From Sanguinoderma infundibulare (lineage: Eukaryota > Basidiomycota > Agaricomycetes > Polyporales > Polyporaceae): 64,000 bases of DNA. The position numbers and the translations under genes were made by a program. Below, in pieces: positions 44,036 to 55,769 of this stretch (positions within the stretch are counted from its first letter, which is position 1; every line of letters begins with the position of its first letter). The stretch lies in contig JAVLRN010000007.1 of the NCBI GenBank assembly GCA_032821775.1, positions 1 to 64,000 on the forward strand, in the 5' to 3' direction. The notes under the pieces were generated by a model. It saw nothing but the letters and a program-made list of their open reading frames with translations, was not told the origin of the DNA and ran no database searches.

Positions 44036-45680
44036 CGCCCCAAATACTTCCCGATTCTCCTTCACCTTCCTTTAGACCCATTTCTATGCTCAGCAGTGAC
44101 GACGAGCCGTCAGCCGACCTACACAATTCAGACCTTACTTGGTTTGTTTCTGCCAGCCTTTAGCGCCTGCTCCGACGTACATACCCTCTCGTCCGGTGAG
44201 ACTCGACTCAACTCTTCTTTTCGACATCATACAACAGTAAAAGCTGATAATGCATCTCGGGTACAGGCTAATAAGTTAATTCCTCCCGGCCAGTCTCTTG
44301 GATCGCGTTCCACGCACCACCTCCACTGTCATGGTCCGGGGAAGAGATCGAGATGTTACTGCAGTGTTCGCTTTCGAGACGAATCTGGAATCTGAAGGTG
44401 AGTATTCTATACTACGTAAAGGTGCTGGTACCTTACTCACTTTGCGACTACCAGGTTCGCGACGACTGCGTCTCCGGAACGCATGTTGACGACATGCCCA
44501 TTCCTCAAGCCAACCCGCATCACGACGATGTCGCCACGGAATGTGAGAGGGTAGCAGAGACGGGAAATGCACGGATTGGAGGGGAGGGCGCAATGTCTCT
44601 TGAAGAATACGATGTAGCGGTGTGTACGCGATCCATCGACAACAGTCACGACGCAGTCGTGAACGTAAGGTTGCACCCGCGAATTGCCCACCACGCTCTC
44701 AGCAAACGGGTAATGGAGACGGCCCGCGCAGCGCGTTGTCACGCTGACTGGTCGAGCCTTGTTCTCAGATGATGAGTACAGGCGGGATCGCAGGTTGCGG
44801 TGGATAGTCTGGCACTATGTTATGGAAGATGAACATGGGTTGATGCACGTACTACTTACATTAGAGCTAGGTGCGACGTAGATGCGCCTGTTGACCATGG
44901 TGAAAACGTAGCGTTCCGAAAACGGGTGAGATGCGACCAGCGCGAAGGTTGGTAGAGCGGGAACCGAGAGCGGGCGACGAGGGTGGGCGATACGAGCAGG
45001 CAAAAAGCACTCTCAGTATTAACTACCAGCTCTGGAGAGATGATCTCAGAGAAGAGAGCGGGGCCTGTGATTCGCTATGTGGCAAAAATGGAAGTGTCCT
45101 AAAGCAGAGGGAGCGGCAAGACAATTAGCACAATAAACACATTGTGGCGCTCACAGCATTCGGGCGCGCGGAGCAGATGCATGACAATGTAGCGGCGGAG
45201 CGCTGCAGGAAGAGTGACCTTAGTCGTGTTCGAGCGCACCGCAAACATCCACTTGTTCGATCATCGCACATGTTCGAGCGAGACCTTGGTAGTCGTGTCC
45301 GAGTGCACGATCCCGTAAACTGCACCTGTCCTACCATCGCGCCTCACAACGCAATTCACTTGCTCAATGTAGCATTTGAGCGCAAGCTTCCAATTGTTTT
45401 GCTATTGTGTATGATTTTCGAGGTTCGGACGACGGCGAGGTTAGAGAGACGTCTGAGGTGCATATAAGCATGGCGTCGACGGACCCCTCACTGCAGAACA
45501 CTCGACGTTGCGCAGCGCGCATCTTGTAACACCTGGCACCTCGTATCCTCTCACCGCGCAGCGCGCACACACCGCTACTACCGCCACATCCACTCTTTCT
45601 GTACTCTTGCATCTTCCTGCACTGTGCACACATCCTCTCACACTGCTCAACACGTCCTCACCCTCTTCGACTCGTCGACT
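44036..45680. other. Long stretch without an assignable gene
   Basis: About 1.6 kb between the 14-3-3 fragment and the coiled-coil protein gene. Frames such as 44353-44772 and 44298-44489 are open but unrecognised; ERVAETGNARIGGEGAMSLEEYD is the most protein-like part. They could be debris of a further element gene. The last few hundred bases should be promoter for the gene at 45681. Confidence 0.45.
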
Positions 45681-48352
45681 ATGACCACTCCTACTCCTGC
45701 ATCACACCCTTCAGAGACCTTCGCCCAGACAGCCATGGAGGTTTCCCTAGACGAAGTTTCGGCTTCCGGCTCTGAGGTCTACATCACGGCTCGCAGCACT
45801 TTCGACTCTTCTGACGATGAGCGCACGGACGACTCCGCTTACGCTACCCCGCCTGCCTACTCTCTTCGACCTCACGCCGCTCCTTCCATCGCAGCTCTGC
45901 CAATGCCGGGGACATATCAGCAGTCCTCACGTTCCCTCACTCCAATGTCTACGCACTCTGGCAATGACGTCGACGTCTCTTCTCCTCCAGAGGTGCCTGA
46001 GGAGAACTTCCCGATGGCCGAATCCGACTCCGGACGGAGCACGCCTAGAGCTCTCGCCACGACATCGTATCAACAACCTTGCAATGTTGAAGATGACGAC
46101 GATGATGACGATGACATGAATGATCACGAGGTATCATACTACCAGCTGATTAACGTCGTATCCAGCATACTCATGACACTTTCCCGCAGGACGTACGCCG
46201 TCAACTTGACGACAACATGCGTGTCGTGAGGCAGCGATGTGACGACACGCCAGGAAAGCGAGACCTTCGAGGCGAAGTCCACTACTGGAAGGAGGTATCC
46301 AAGCTTCACAAAGACGAGACGTGTAGTCTGAAGAAGGTAAGCGAGGTCTCTGGACATTTTCAACTGTCCATTAACACCACCCCGCAGAAAATCGCGGATA
46401 CCAATAATCATTGGCAGACAGTGCAGCAAACCAACAACCATACGGTCGACGAGCTAAAGCGGAAGATTGCAGAGCTGGTGACGTTCATGAACAACACCAA
46501 CGCTAATACTGCAGCGGTATGTACTCTTTGTTTATTGCTTCAGTTCTATGCTCATTGTGGTCGCATATAGCAAGTACAAGCCGAACAACTGCATATCGAA
46601 ACAGAGCATCAAGCTATCCAACACGCGCAGACGGTGCTCTTGACGACGCGGGCCGAACAGGAGAAGATGGCAGCGGATCTCCACAAACAAGCAGAGGAGC
46701 TGGCGAAGAAGGCGGCTGCTCTCGAAAAGGAACGCGCATCACTGGATAACCAGCAGGCCACCGTGTCTCGTCGCTTGCAGCAGATTCAGGCGGGATCCGC
46801 TGATCCCCGCGACGCCTCCAACCGCACACACCCATCTCAGCAGACCGCCGCTCCTGCCTCATCATCTCGACCGACTCTTACGCGTCACCTCCCCCTTGCT
46901 CAGCCCCAGAAGACCGGCTTGTCAACTCGTATGTTTTTAGTGCCAGTGCCGGTGAGTTTAATCACCTAGTACATCCTGTATGTTGACATAAATATTGAAG
47001 TCATCCTTCAGGAAAACAGATCTCATGCCGAAAGGCCTTCCGACGCCGAGAGCGACGACGACGTGCCACCAACTCCTTCGCAAAATGCGAATGCCCGCCC
47101 ATCAGCGTCCAACACGCCCACCGATGTCGAGGATCACCACTTGACCACGAAACAGCTCTTGAACACAGTCACCCACGTCGTGCGCGGAGAAGTCCGGGTC
47201 GTGCGTGAACAGGTACAGGCCATACGCGAACAGGTGGAAGCTTTCGAGAAGCAGAAGTCATCCCCGCGGCATCGCCGGCGTACGTCTGCGACACCAGAGC
47301 CGGAGCCGCGAGACCCAGTTGACCACGAAACACGCCTTGGGCTCATGGTACGTCATTGCCCGATCCGGTTTCGCATTTTCACTAACTTCGCCTACAGCGA
47401 CTGGTTCGCACGCTTTACAAGGAGGAGTGCGGGATTGATGCGGACAAGGAGTGGCAGGCTCACCAAGAAGCTGATCAGATCGCCGTGGAGGCCTACAACA
47501 CTCGAGGACAAGGAGCCCCGGACACTTCCACCATCGCCTTCGACATGTGCACCCCAGGCAGCAAGGTTTCTCCCTGGAACTCCATAATCTTCCAGCACCT
47601 CTTGACAGTATTCAAAGCCTGCAACCGGACCTTCATCGCCGAGAGCAACGTTGAAGATAGCTACATCGACCTACTTATCCAGGAGAAGTTCGAGCGTGGT
47701 CGGCAAGCGTGGAGAAGAGGTCAACCCAAGCTCACGTCCACGGGCATCGTCGAGACTGCAGAGGAATGCAACGCTCGAGTCCTCCTTGAGGACGAGAAGG
47801 TGAAGAGAAGGGCTAGGGCCAATACCAGGCGGCGCAGCGTGGGTGCAATCCGTTGATTCGCGACTCAATCGTTGAGGCTCACAGTTATCTTTCAAGAAAT
47901 ACGACCGTCGCAACGAGGCGGCCACCAAGATGATCTCGCTGCATGTGAGCGACTTATCGCAACGCACGACGTGGAAGTTCCTCCAGAAGGTCTTGCACCT
48001 CTTGGGGCCTGAAGGAATGAGCTCGGACGAAACCTGCGGAAAAGCATCGGAGAGACTCTTCCGCGTCAAGGTGCTCGAGTGGCGACGCCCCATGGACGAT
48101 CACATGGATATCATCGATAGCCAGCACATCGAGGACGGTGAGGGTGGCCCCCAAAAGGGATCTCTGCCGGCCAAGCGACTCCGGGATGGCACGATCAAGA
48201 GCACTCGCCCGCCTGTCAGACGACTCCCATATCCACTCTACGACGAGAAGTGGCTGAAGTCCTTGAATCCTCAGGAGACACAGGCGCTCTCTGTGTCGTC
48301 TGAGCAGTTCGAATGGATTCGTTGCGTCATAGCCCTTGCTCACAACATGTAG
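45681..48352 (+). CDS. Coiled-coil repeat-family protein, 783 aa
   Basis: Seven exons, 45681-46130, 46190-46336, 46388-46516, 46571-46951, 47012-47347, 47398-47838 and 47885-48352, sum exactly to 783 codons plus stop. The N-terminal third is Ser/Thr/Pro-rich and ends in an acidic run (DDDDDDDMNDHE). It is followed by long coiled-coil (TRAEQEKMAADLHKQAEEL, then KKAAALEKERASLDNQQ) and a second helix rich in heptads (VREQVQAIREQVEAFEKQ). The C-terminal domain has YDRRNEAATKMI, EGMSSDETC, RVKVLEWRRPMDDHMDIID, and PYPLYDEKWLKSLNPQE. I recall the MSSDE...RVK.L.WR...ID signature as a widespread unnamed family in Agaricomycete mobile DNA. No enzyme motif is seen. The intact frame over seven exons argues it is or was recently functional. 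Confidence 0.75.
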
Positions 48353-49127
48353 ATGGGAGGTTAAGATGACACGGGTACTCTGTGGACGACAATGGACATG
48401 TGTTTGTGTAGTGATGTATGAACGTGTAGCGTTTTATAATGTATCCCATATTAGGGACGTGTACTGCAGCGCCAACCAACGCCGCGCAAGGACCGGATAC
48501 ATTTGAGGTACGTAGACGTCTATAATCAAACTCGAGCACTAAGTTAATGGCGATATGAGACCACAACACCAGTTCGGAACTGCCCACGGCAAAAGGGTGC
48601 GCTCAGGCCTCACTTGATCCTCACGGCGCGATGGCCACGAGCTGGGACAGACTGCTCTTGACGTAGGTCTGTTTCTCGCCTGATAGTCTCCGGCGGAGGT
48701 ATGCGCCCAGGGGTCTGCAAAAGGAGTACGCTCTCTACGAGGCGACCACGGGTGGCCTTAGCGGAAGGAATGGTGCGCACGAGCCCAGGTAGAGGAGTGA
48801 GGCAACTGGACGTCGACATAGATCTCGAATTCGACAAACTTGGGCTCGGGACGTGGACACGGTCACCTGTGCGCGAGAGCCGGAGGACGTGCGAGCAGGC
48901 GGAGGCGGGGAGGGCGGGGTGAACGCGTTCTCCTCCTGCTGTGGAGTTGCGCAATACCTGCTATGCTAGGGCCATGGCAGGTATCGCGAAACGCCACAGC
49001 GTCATATGCTTACGCGCCCGCCACCATGAAGCGCATCATTTGCACGACAATTCCGACCTGTCTGACATGGTGCTTGGGTCCATCAACCCATCGGAAGGCA
49101 AGGTATTCCAACTCGTATACATGAGAA

Positions 49128-49225
49128 GAGCGAGTGATAACTCAGCTCAAAGGGCCCCCTAGCGAAGGAGCGAGTAATAACTCGGCTCGTCAGATCGCAG
49201 GAAAGAGCGGATCATAATCCAGCTC
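49128..49225. repeat. Palindromic motif array, forward orientation
   Basis: Three copies of a motif with core GAGTAATAACTC lie at 49128-49148 (core GAGTGATAACTC), 49168-49188 (GCGAGTAATAACTCGGC inside) and, weaker, 49205-49225. They read in the same direction as the copies at the transposase 5' end and opposite to those at 49698-49804, so the two arrays around 49.2-49.7 kb form a divergent pair about 470 bp apart. Confidence 0.78.
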
Positions 49226-49697
49226 ATCGGCCGCGGTAAGTACATTGCCTGAATATAAAGAGTTCAGTACAGACGATATGATGGGCTCATTACGTACCAT
49301 TTAGATACGCATGAGGACGGGACAGCGCGACGGCAAAGCACGGGGGCCGGTAGATGGTAAGTGCTGGGTAAGCGGTGGGTGATGGGTGCAAACAGGACAA
49401 ACATGACCAAACTAAAGCCACCGCACAGGACAAATATGACCAAACTAAAGCCACCGACGCGTCGGGCCTCTCTTCGAAACCAATTGCAAGTTCCTCGCTC
49501 GCCTCGAGTCTTTCATACGCGACGTGCCCCCTTTGCCTCCATCCGCTCTGCAGCAACATCGACTCTACACGTCTCGTATTCGGTTCCCCTTTGCTATCGT
49601 CGTTCCGTCCCTCGTAAGTCTGCGGTCCACCCTGACTCACCTCACCATCGTCGCTCATCGTTGCCTGCAGCGCATCCCCATTCCCTCCATTCCTCCT

Positions 49698-49804
49698 GAG
49701 CAGAGTTATTACTCGCTCCTTGATTCGAGCAGAGTTATTACTCGCTCCTTGATTTGAGTAGAGTTATCACTCTCTCAGCTCTTGAACAGAGTTATTACTC
49801 GTTC
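49698..49804. repeat. Palindromic motif array, reverse orientation, 29-bp period
   Basis: Four copies of a motif with core GAGTTATTACTC start at 49698, 49727, 49756 and 49784, so they recur every 28-29 bp. Each is 21 bp with inverted ends (GAGC at the left, GCTC at the right). They end about 170 bp before the ATG of the 905-aa gene, the same relation to a start codon as the array upstream of the transposase. Confidence 0.88.
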
Positions 49805-49977
49805 TATCCCCTCGCCTATCCCCTCGCGCACTGGATAATTATCAAGGCACCGCCGCTGGCCTCCCCTTGTCTGTGACGGTCTTGTTGTACTGCTGTCAAC
49901 CACGTCTAAACCTGTGAAGTACGTGAATTGCATTGTTTCCCCCCATTTACTATATTGACTCATAGTTGTAGCGCAAA

Positions 49978-52802
49978 ATGTCGTCGCTTCCAATGCTTTC
50001 CGGTGGGGCAACATCTCAAATGGGTCCCAGGTTCATTCACCTGCAATCCCAGCCTGACATCACACTAATCCTTCATATTTTCTAGTACAATTCATCCCTC
50101 TCGGACTTTCTGGTTCGAGAACCAGTGCTTCACCGTCGTCAATCCATCGCGAGTCGAGTTCCTCCCGGGACTGCGTGTCGGCGACCCCGACAAACTCTTG
50201 ACCGCGAGAGAGTTGTGCAAAGCGTTGTGGGCCCTTGAAAAAGCCCCGGAGATGGCTTACATGCCGCGACGCTCCCATGCCAACTGCTCGCTGCTTGCCC
50301 GACTCAGTTGCGACCTTCGTAACCCACCGATCGGCGCCAACCCGAATAAACGCTACATTTTGCGTACAGACATCCTGACGTCCTGGCAAGACTTAGAACG
50401 GTGTCTTTACTTCGTCAGTGACACATTGATGCTCACCATCAGCAACATTCCCGAAGCAAAGTTTCCTTTCGACGCTTTCTGGCCCCTTCCGAGCAAGTTT
50501 GGCTATCAGAAGGACCACGCCAACTTCATGTCTGCCAGGCGGGCTTTTTTTGCCTCACGCGACACCCTCTTCCTCCTTGCCGCTCGGTGCACGCTCGCGG
50601 TTGCCCTCTTTCACTTCCGTTGTCCCGACGCCGATCCCCTGGTGTGGGTGAATGTGCTCCTAGAACGAGGTGTGCCCGCGCCTTGGATCGATGCCCTGCG
50701 TAGTAGCCCTATCACCAACCTTTCTCCCGGGCTCCGAGTCGGTGCTTTTATCGACCCTCTGCCTGATCGCACACTGTGGACAAAGCATGTCCCGTGCATG
50801 ATCAAGGTGAACCTGCCGACATATATCGCGTGGCCAACATCGGGGGGAAAGCTTGACACTTCTCAGTGTGAGGGGGTCCTGAGAGCTCATCCCTACCTCC
50901 GCCCATATTTTCCTGGCTCAGCGGATGAAGCACCCATCATTCCAACCTCAGAGGGCAGGGAGGACCCTCCGACCCGTTTCCGTTGGGACGACTTCCCTTC
51001 TCCTATCCATCCAACTTCAGCTTCACATCCCGCGCCTGTCACAGAGGCCTCCATGCCTATCCCTTCAGCTGATGAGCTGCGTCGTCTGCCCCACGGTCCA
51101 GGACAGCGCCCAGGCGAGACATACGAGCAGTTCTTCCGCCGTAGAGAAGCTGGGTGGCGTAAGTACGAGGAGACTGAAACCAGCGAGCAAAGGGAGAAAC
51201 GACTCGCACGTGCAACGAAGGCGGCGACGTTCGCCTGCCCAACGCGTCCCTCGGAGACGTTTCTTTGGGTTGAAATCGGGGATATCGACGCTACCGTCCC
51301 CTGGTATTGTCTCGAGTATGACTATAGGAAGAAGGTCCGTTTCAATGCTGTACGGGATCTATGGGCGATGTACCCGAACTCTCACAAGCGCTATGATCCG
51401 TACCGTGATGAGTGGGATATCTGCCCCAAGCTCTCCGACGACCCCATCGTGGAAGAGGACGACGACGATGACGATGACAGACCTTATGCACCGACACCCC
51501 CACACACCGCGCAGCCCTCCCAGGAGCCTCCGCTTACCGCCGTATCTCCGGCTACCATTGCTCAGTCATTCCTGGCTGACCTCCAACGATTTTACGACCG
51601 TGAGGATTTCGTTGGCCACAAATTTGTTCCCGAAGGTTTTGGAGAGGTCATGCACCGCCGATACAGTGTCATTATGGGGGTGTCGCCTGCGATGAAGAGT
51701 GGAGGGATGCCCCTGGAGTATGTCCCGTTCAAACGCCAAGAACTGCAGAAGTATTTCGGCGTGCTTTCTATGGACCTTGATGAAGCCCACCTCCCCCCCC
51801 TCAGCAGGTTCCTCCGCTTTGTCTTGAAGCTTTCAGCGAACCTTGCAATCCTCCCCGTCGTTTGGGACCTTAACCCCCGCTGCTCCCGATACTTGTTGGG
51901 ATCGAGTCACCAGCATCCTACCTTGGGTCTCGGCCGCTGGACGCTATCTGGCGTTACGTACTATCGCATCGCCTACGAGGCTGAGTCTCCATGTTGGTTC
52001 CGCGTCATCGTGGATGCAACAACGGCCCTCGAGCTCTACCGTCGCCACAACATCCTCTCCCGTGCCGCTGCTATCTCCTATATGGCCCAGAAAGGAATCA
52101 CTTTCCATACATTGTATTCCCCGTCCAGAAGGGATTCGTTTTATGTCGGAATATCTCCCTTCGACGATTGTTTGGGGTGGCGCCCATCTGGATTTCGGGC
52201 TACACGGTATGACTATGCGCAATACCTCAATGAGGCGTATGAGGTTCTTTGTCAGCCCCGAGGCCGAGCCGTGTTGTTGCGCGGTGGGATCGTGTGGAGA
52301 CTCGCTTTGGAAATTCTTGGGAGCGATGCAGTCGAACGTGCTCTGGAAGGACCGTCCGACGACGTCTACTACTTCCGCAACCAGTTCTTGCCTCGACAAG
52401 GGGATGCTTGGTACGACGATTGCTTGACGATCAGGGAGTTGAATATTGTCTGCGGCGTATACAAGCTACCTTCGAGTGCGTTTATCTTCACATTTGTATT
52501 GGAATATACTTACTGATGTTCACATAGGTAAAGGGTCCGAACCGGAACTACTGTCCTGGTGGCCGAGACCTCATGTTTTTGATACATCTGGTCTCGCGTT
52601 CGGGTATTGGACGCTGTGGTGCGAGAATTGGTTCCAGCGACGTCTCCAGCGTATCAGGGATGGTACGGACGGCCCTCTGTCAGCGAGGCAATGGAGAAAC
52701 AGCATCAAGTTCTTCAAGGATGTCGTTCCGCTGCGCGATGCCGTGGAGGAGGCCAGTGTACAGTTTTTGTCGAACCACACGCGAGTAGTGGATGATGCGT
52801 AG
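49978..52802 (+). CDS. Large repeat-family protein, 905 aa
   Basis: Exons 49978-50030, 50086-52475 and 52528-52802 give an exact frame of 905 aa. Features: TFWFENQCFTVVNPSRVEFLPG near the start; a PQRPGETYEQFFRRRE-like segment (QRPGETYEQFFRRREAGW); a run rich in Lys/Arg/Glu (EQREKRLARATKAA); FVWE-like LWVEIGD; NSHKRYDPYRDEWDIC followed by a polyacidic run (EEDDDDDDD); RFLRFVLKLS; CWFRVIVDATTALELYRR; and a C-terminus with SWWPRPHVFDTSGLAFGYWTLWCENWF. I recall these signatures (YDxxxxEWDLC plus acidic run, SWWP...GYW..xxE.WF) as an abundant unnamed protein of Agaricomycete repeats. There is no recognised catalytic domain. The frame is clean, with no stops over 2.7 kb. Motif arrays lie directly upstream. 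Confidence 0.8.
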
Positions 52803-53150
52803 AACCGTTGTATTAGGTACGTCTGTCCACAGCGCGTCGATGGGTGAGACCCACTGATCTTCTTCGTAGTACGAATGTCATGTGTTCTTGACGGATGAAT
52901 TCATGTTTTTTTCTTGTCTATTCATTGGTATGTGCCTGCGAGGATCCGTTGCGGGCGAAGGGACATATCCGCGTGCGATCCTTCGCTGTCACAGAAGAGT
53001 GGGCGCTAACAGTTTACATGCAGCGGAGGCGGGCGCCGTCATGACCACTCGACGAGGACACCCGCGGTGCCCGCCTCTCGCACTCAGCTCCACTGACACG
53101 TCCTTTGCGCAAATGTTATCTACTGGCGTTACGACTTGTTCTCGCAACAG

Positions 53151-55359
53151 GGAGGATGGATGGCTAGCATGCTGGCCGTTCTGGCCTCCATGGGCGGTTT
53201 CATCTTCGGTGTACGTATTTCCCCATCTCGTCAGCACAAAACCTGGTGTATGCTCACCCTTATCCGCGTCTGAATCGCCACAGTATGATACAGGCCAAAT
53301 CTCCGATATCCTGCTCATGGTCGACTTCCTCCTCCGTTTCGCCAGCTGCACCAACCTGACAGACGCGAAGACCTGCTCGTACACCCACATCCGCGAAGGG
53401 CTCATCGTCGCCCTGCTCGGCGTCGGCACGCTCGTCGGCGCGCTCCTCGGTGCCCCGTAAGCCTCCCTAACCTCATCGCGTGCCAACGTTGTGTGGTGCT
53501 GACCGATTTCACCCACGGCCCTTCGAACTTAGGATGGCGGACTTCCTCGGTCGCCGGTACGCGATGAGCGTGGAGTGCGGCGTCTTCATGGTCGGCGTCC
53601 TCACACAAAACACCACGTTCCAGTCCTGGCAGCAGTTCGCCATCGGCCGTCTCGTCAGCGGCTTCGGTGTTGGTTCCCTCAGCGCGGCGGTCCCGATGTA
53701 TCAGGCGGAGACGGCACCCCCGCAGATCCGTGGTGCGCTGACTGCTACGTACCAGTGAGTTTCGCTTGCGGTTCGTATCTTGAGGATGTGTTAACACCGT
53801 CTTGCTCGTCAGGCTCTTCATCACTTTCGGCATCCTCGTTGCGTGTAAGCGGACCACTTCACTATGCTGGTCGCGGTATGCTGATTGCACATTCACGCAG
53901 ACTGCATCTCCATCGGAGCGCGAAACATCCCTGGCGCCGGGTCGTGGTGGACCGTGGTCGGCATCGGCTTCCTCTGGCCCTTGATCCTTGGCGTTGGGAT
54001 CTTGTTCATGCCCGAGTCACCCAAGTGTGTAACGTCGCAGTGTTCTGTCAGCCGCAAGTCTGACTCGGACTGGTTTCGTAGATGGCTCACCGCGCACGGC
54101 TACTTCGACCAAGCGCGGCGCTCGATCGCGCTTGCGCGCGGCATACTCGAGTCGGAGGAGGACGAGGACCCGTTCATCCACCGCGAGGTATGGTTGATCG
54201 CTTATCTGCAGTATGCGGCGCGCATTGTGGGCTAACCTAATTGATGGTTTTGGTTTAGATCGAGGAGATGCGGACCGTCATTGAGAGGGAGAGCAAGGAG
54301 AAAACGGGCTGGATCGAGTGCTTCAACGCGCATCGCAAGCAGCTCTACCGGACGCTGCTCTCCGCAGCCTACGGGTGCCAACTACTTCTTCTACGTGCGT
54401 TTTGTCCTCGCGTGTCCTTCTCTGTGTGGTTCCCGCGCTGATCGTGATATGACAGTACGGTGCGACGATCTCAGTCAGTCGGGATCAGCGACTCGTTCGT
54501 GACGCAGATCATCCTCGGTGCCGTGAACGTTGGCTGCTCGTTCGGCGGCATGTACGTCATGGAGAAGGTACGGTTTACACGTCGTGCCAATGCGCGATTT
54601 GGATTGGCTCATGGTTTCCGCTCCAGTTCGGACGTCTTATCCCCCTCATCATCGGAGGAGTGTGGCAGTCCGCTTGATTGTTCGTCTTCGTGGCAGCTGG
54701 TACGGCCAAGAACCCGACGACCGACCAGGGCATTGGTGAACGTAAGCGTCGTTTCTGTCCGTTTGAGTGCCTCAAGTCCAATGCTCACGTTCCTCCCGTA
54801 GTGATGATCGTCTCCACCTGCCTGTTCATCATCGGCTACGCCATGACCTGGGCTCTGTACATTGTCCGTCCTCGTCCTCGTCCTCATCCCCATCTTCTTC
54901 TCTCGAAGCTGACCCGTTCCTTGAAGCGGCATCTGGATCATCATCGGCAAGACGTTCCCCGCCCGCACGCGCGCGCGCCAGGCCTCGCACGTGACGGCGT
55001 CCAACTGGCTCTGGAACTTCCTCCTCGCCTTCTTCACACCCTTCATCGTCAAGGCGATCGACTACCGCTACGGCTTCGTCTTCGCCACGTACAGCCTCAC
55101 CGGCGCGGTCATCGTCTATCTCTTCCTATACGAGTCCTCGGACCTCTCGCTCGAGGAGGTCAACGCGATGTACTGCGACCGCGCGTGCATGCCGTGGGGC
55201 TCGCGCAACTGGGCGCCCGAGGGCTTCGCGTCGCGCAAGGAGTTTGTCGCGTCGAAGGTTGCGTCGGAGAAGCATGAGATCGGGAAGGTGGAGGACACGC
55301 CCGTGGAGCACGTTCGGGACAAGACGACTGCTGCTGGGGTGCCGCCGTCTGCTGTTTGA
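53151..55359 (+). pseudogene. Hexose transporter (MFS sugar porter) pseudogene
   Basis: Many short exons follow the fungal sugar porter family: GGFIFG then YDTGQIS, GRRYAMSVECGVF, AIGRLVSGFGVGSLSAAVPMYQAE, PQIRGALTATYQ, PESPK and WLTAHGYF, GANYFFY, GGVWQS, FVAAGTAK, TASNWLWNFLLAFFTPFI, YGFVFATYSLTGAVIVYLF. It is broken twice. Before GANYFFY about twenty bases are missing, with a frame change, and the conserved Trp in the GGVWQSxW motif is TGA (about 54674). The C-terminal tail (to AVENAMYCD-type NAMYCDRACMPWGSRNWAPEGF) is intact, so decay looks recent. No clear first exon is visible before 53151. Confidence 0.88.
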
Positions 55360-55769
55360 GAGGCACGGCGAGCAGAGGCATGTTATTGTCTCCTCTCCAA
55401 GTCAACGACCTCCTCTGGGTCAAGTTCTTGTCGCACCCTCCTTGCTTTCATATCTTGTGGAGTGCGAGATGGAGACACAGATCTAGAAATGTGATATCGG
55501 ATACAGTCTAAACAGGTCTGAATACGCCACCGGCGTGCAGTCCGAGAGAAACATAGAACAAAAGTGCAACTCGTATCGGGTCACCGCTCCGTCGATGCAA
55601 ATCAACTTCCGCGAGTCGTGGCCCTGCCCATTTGCCTCAGCGCGCCTGCTCCCGACGTCTGCTCATCTCACACTCACTCCCGCGTCCACACTCATACGGA
55701 CACACTCCGCACTCGCAATACGCTCAAGCACGACGATGAAGAGGCATACATGAAGCTCATCTACCCAGG
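55360..55769. other. Intergenic, no gene seen
   Basis: About 400 bp between the hexose transporter remnant and the start of the right inverted arm. No protein-like frame. Confidence 0.6.

Larger units (their letters stand above)
48353..49977. other. Spacer between two repeat-family genes
   Basis: About 1.6 kb with no convincing gene; a minus-strand frame at 48954-48610 is ordinary in composition. The stretch is bounded on the right by two opposed arrays of palindromic motifs (listed separately). A 26-bp direct repeat ending in CAAACTAAAGCCACCG occurs at about 49402 and 49434. Confidence 0.55.
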
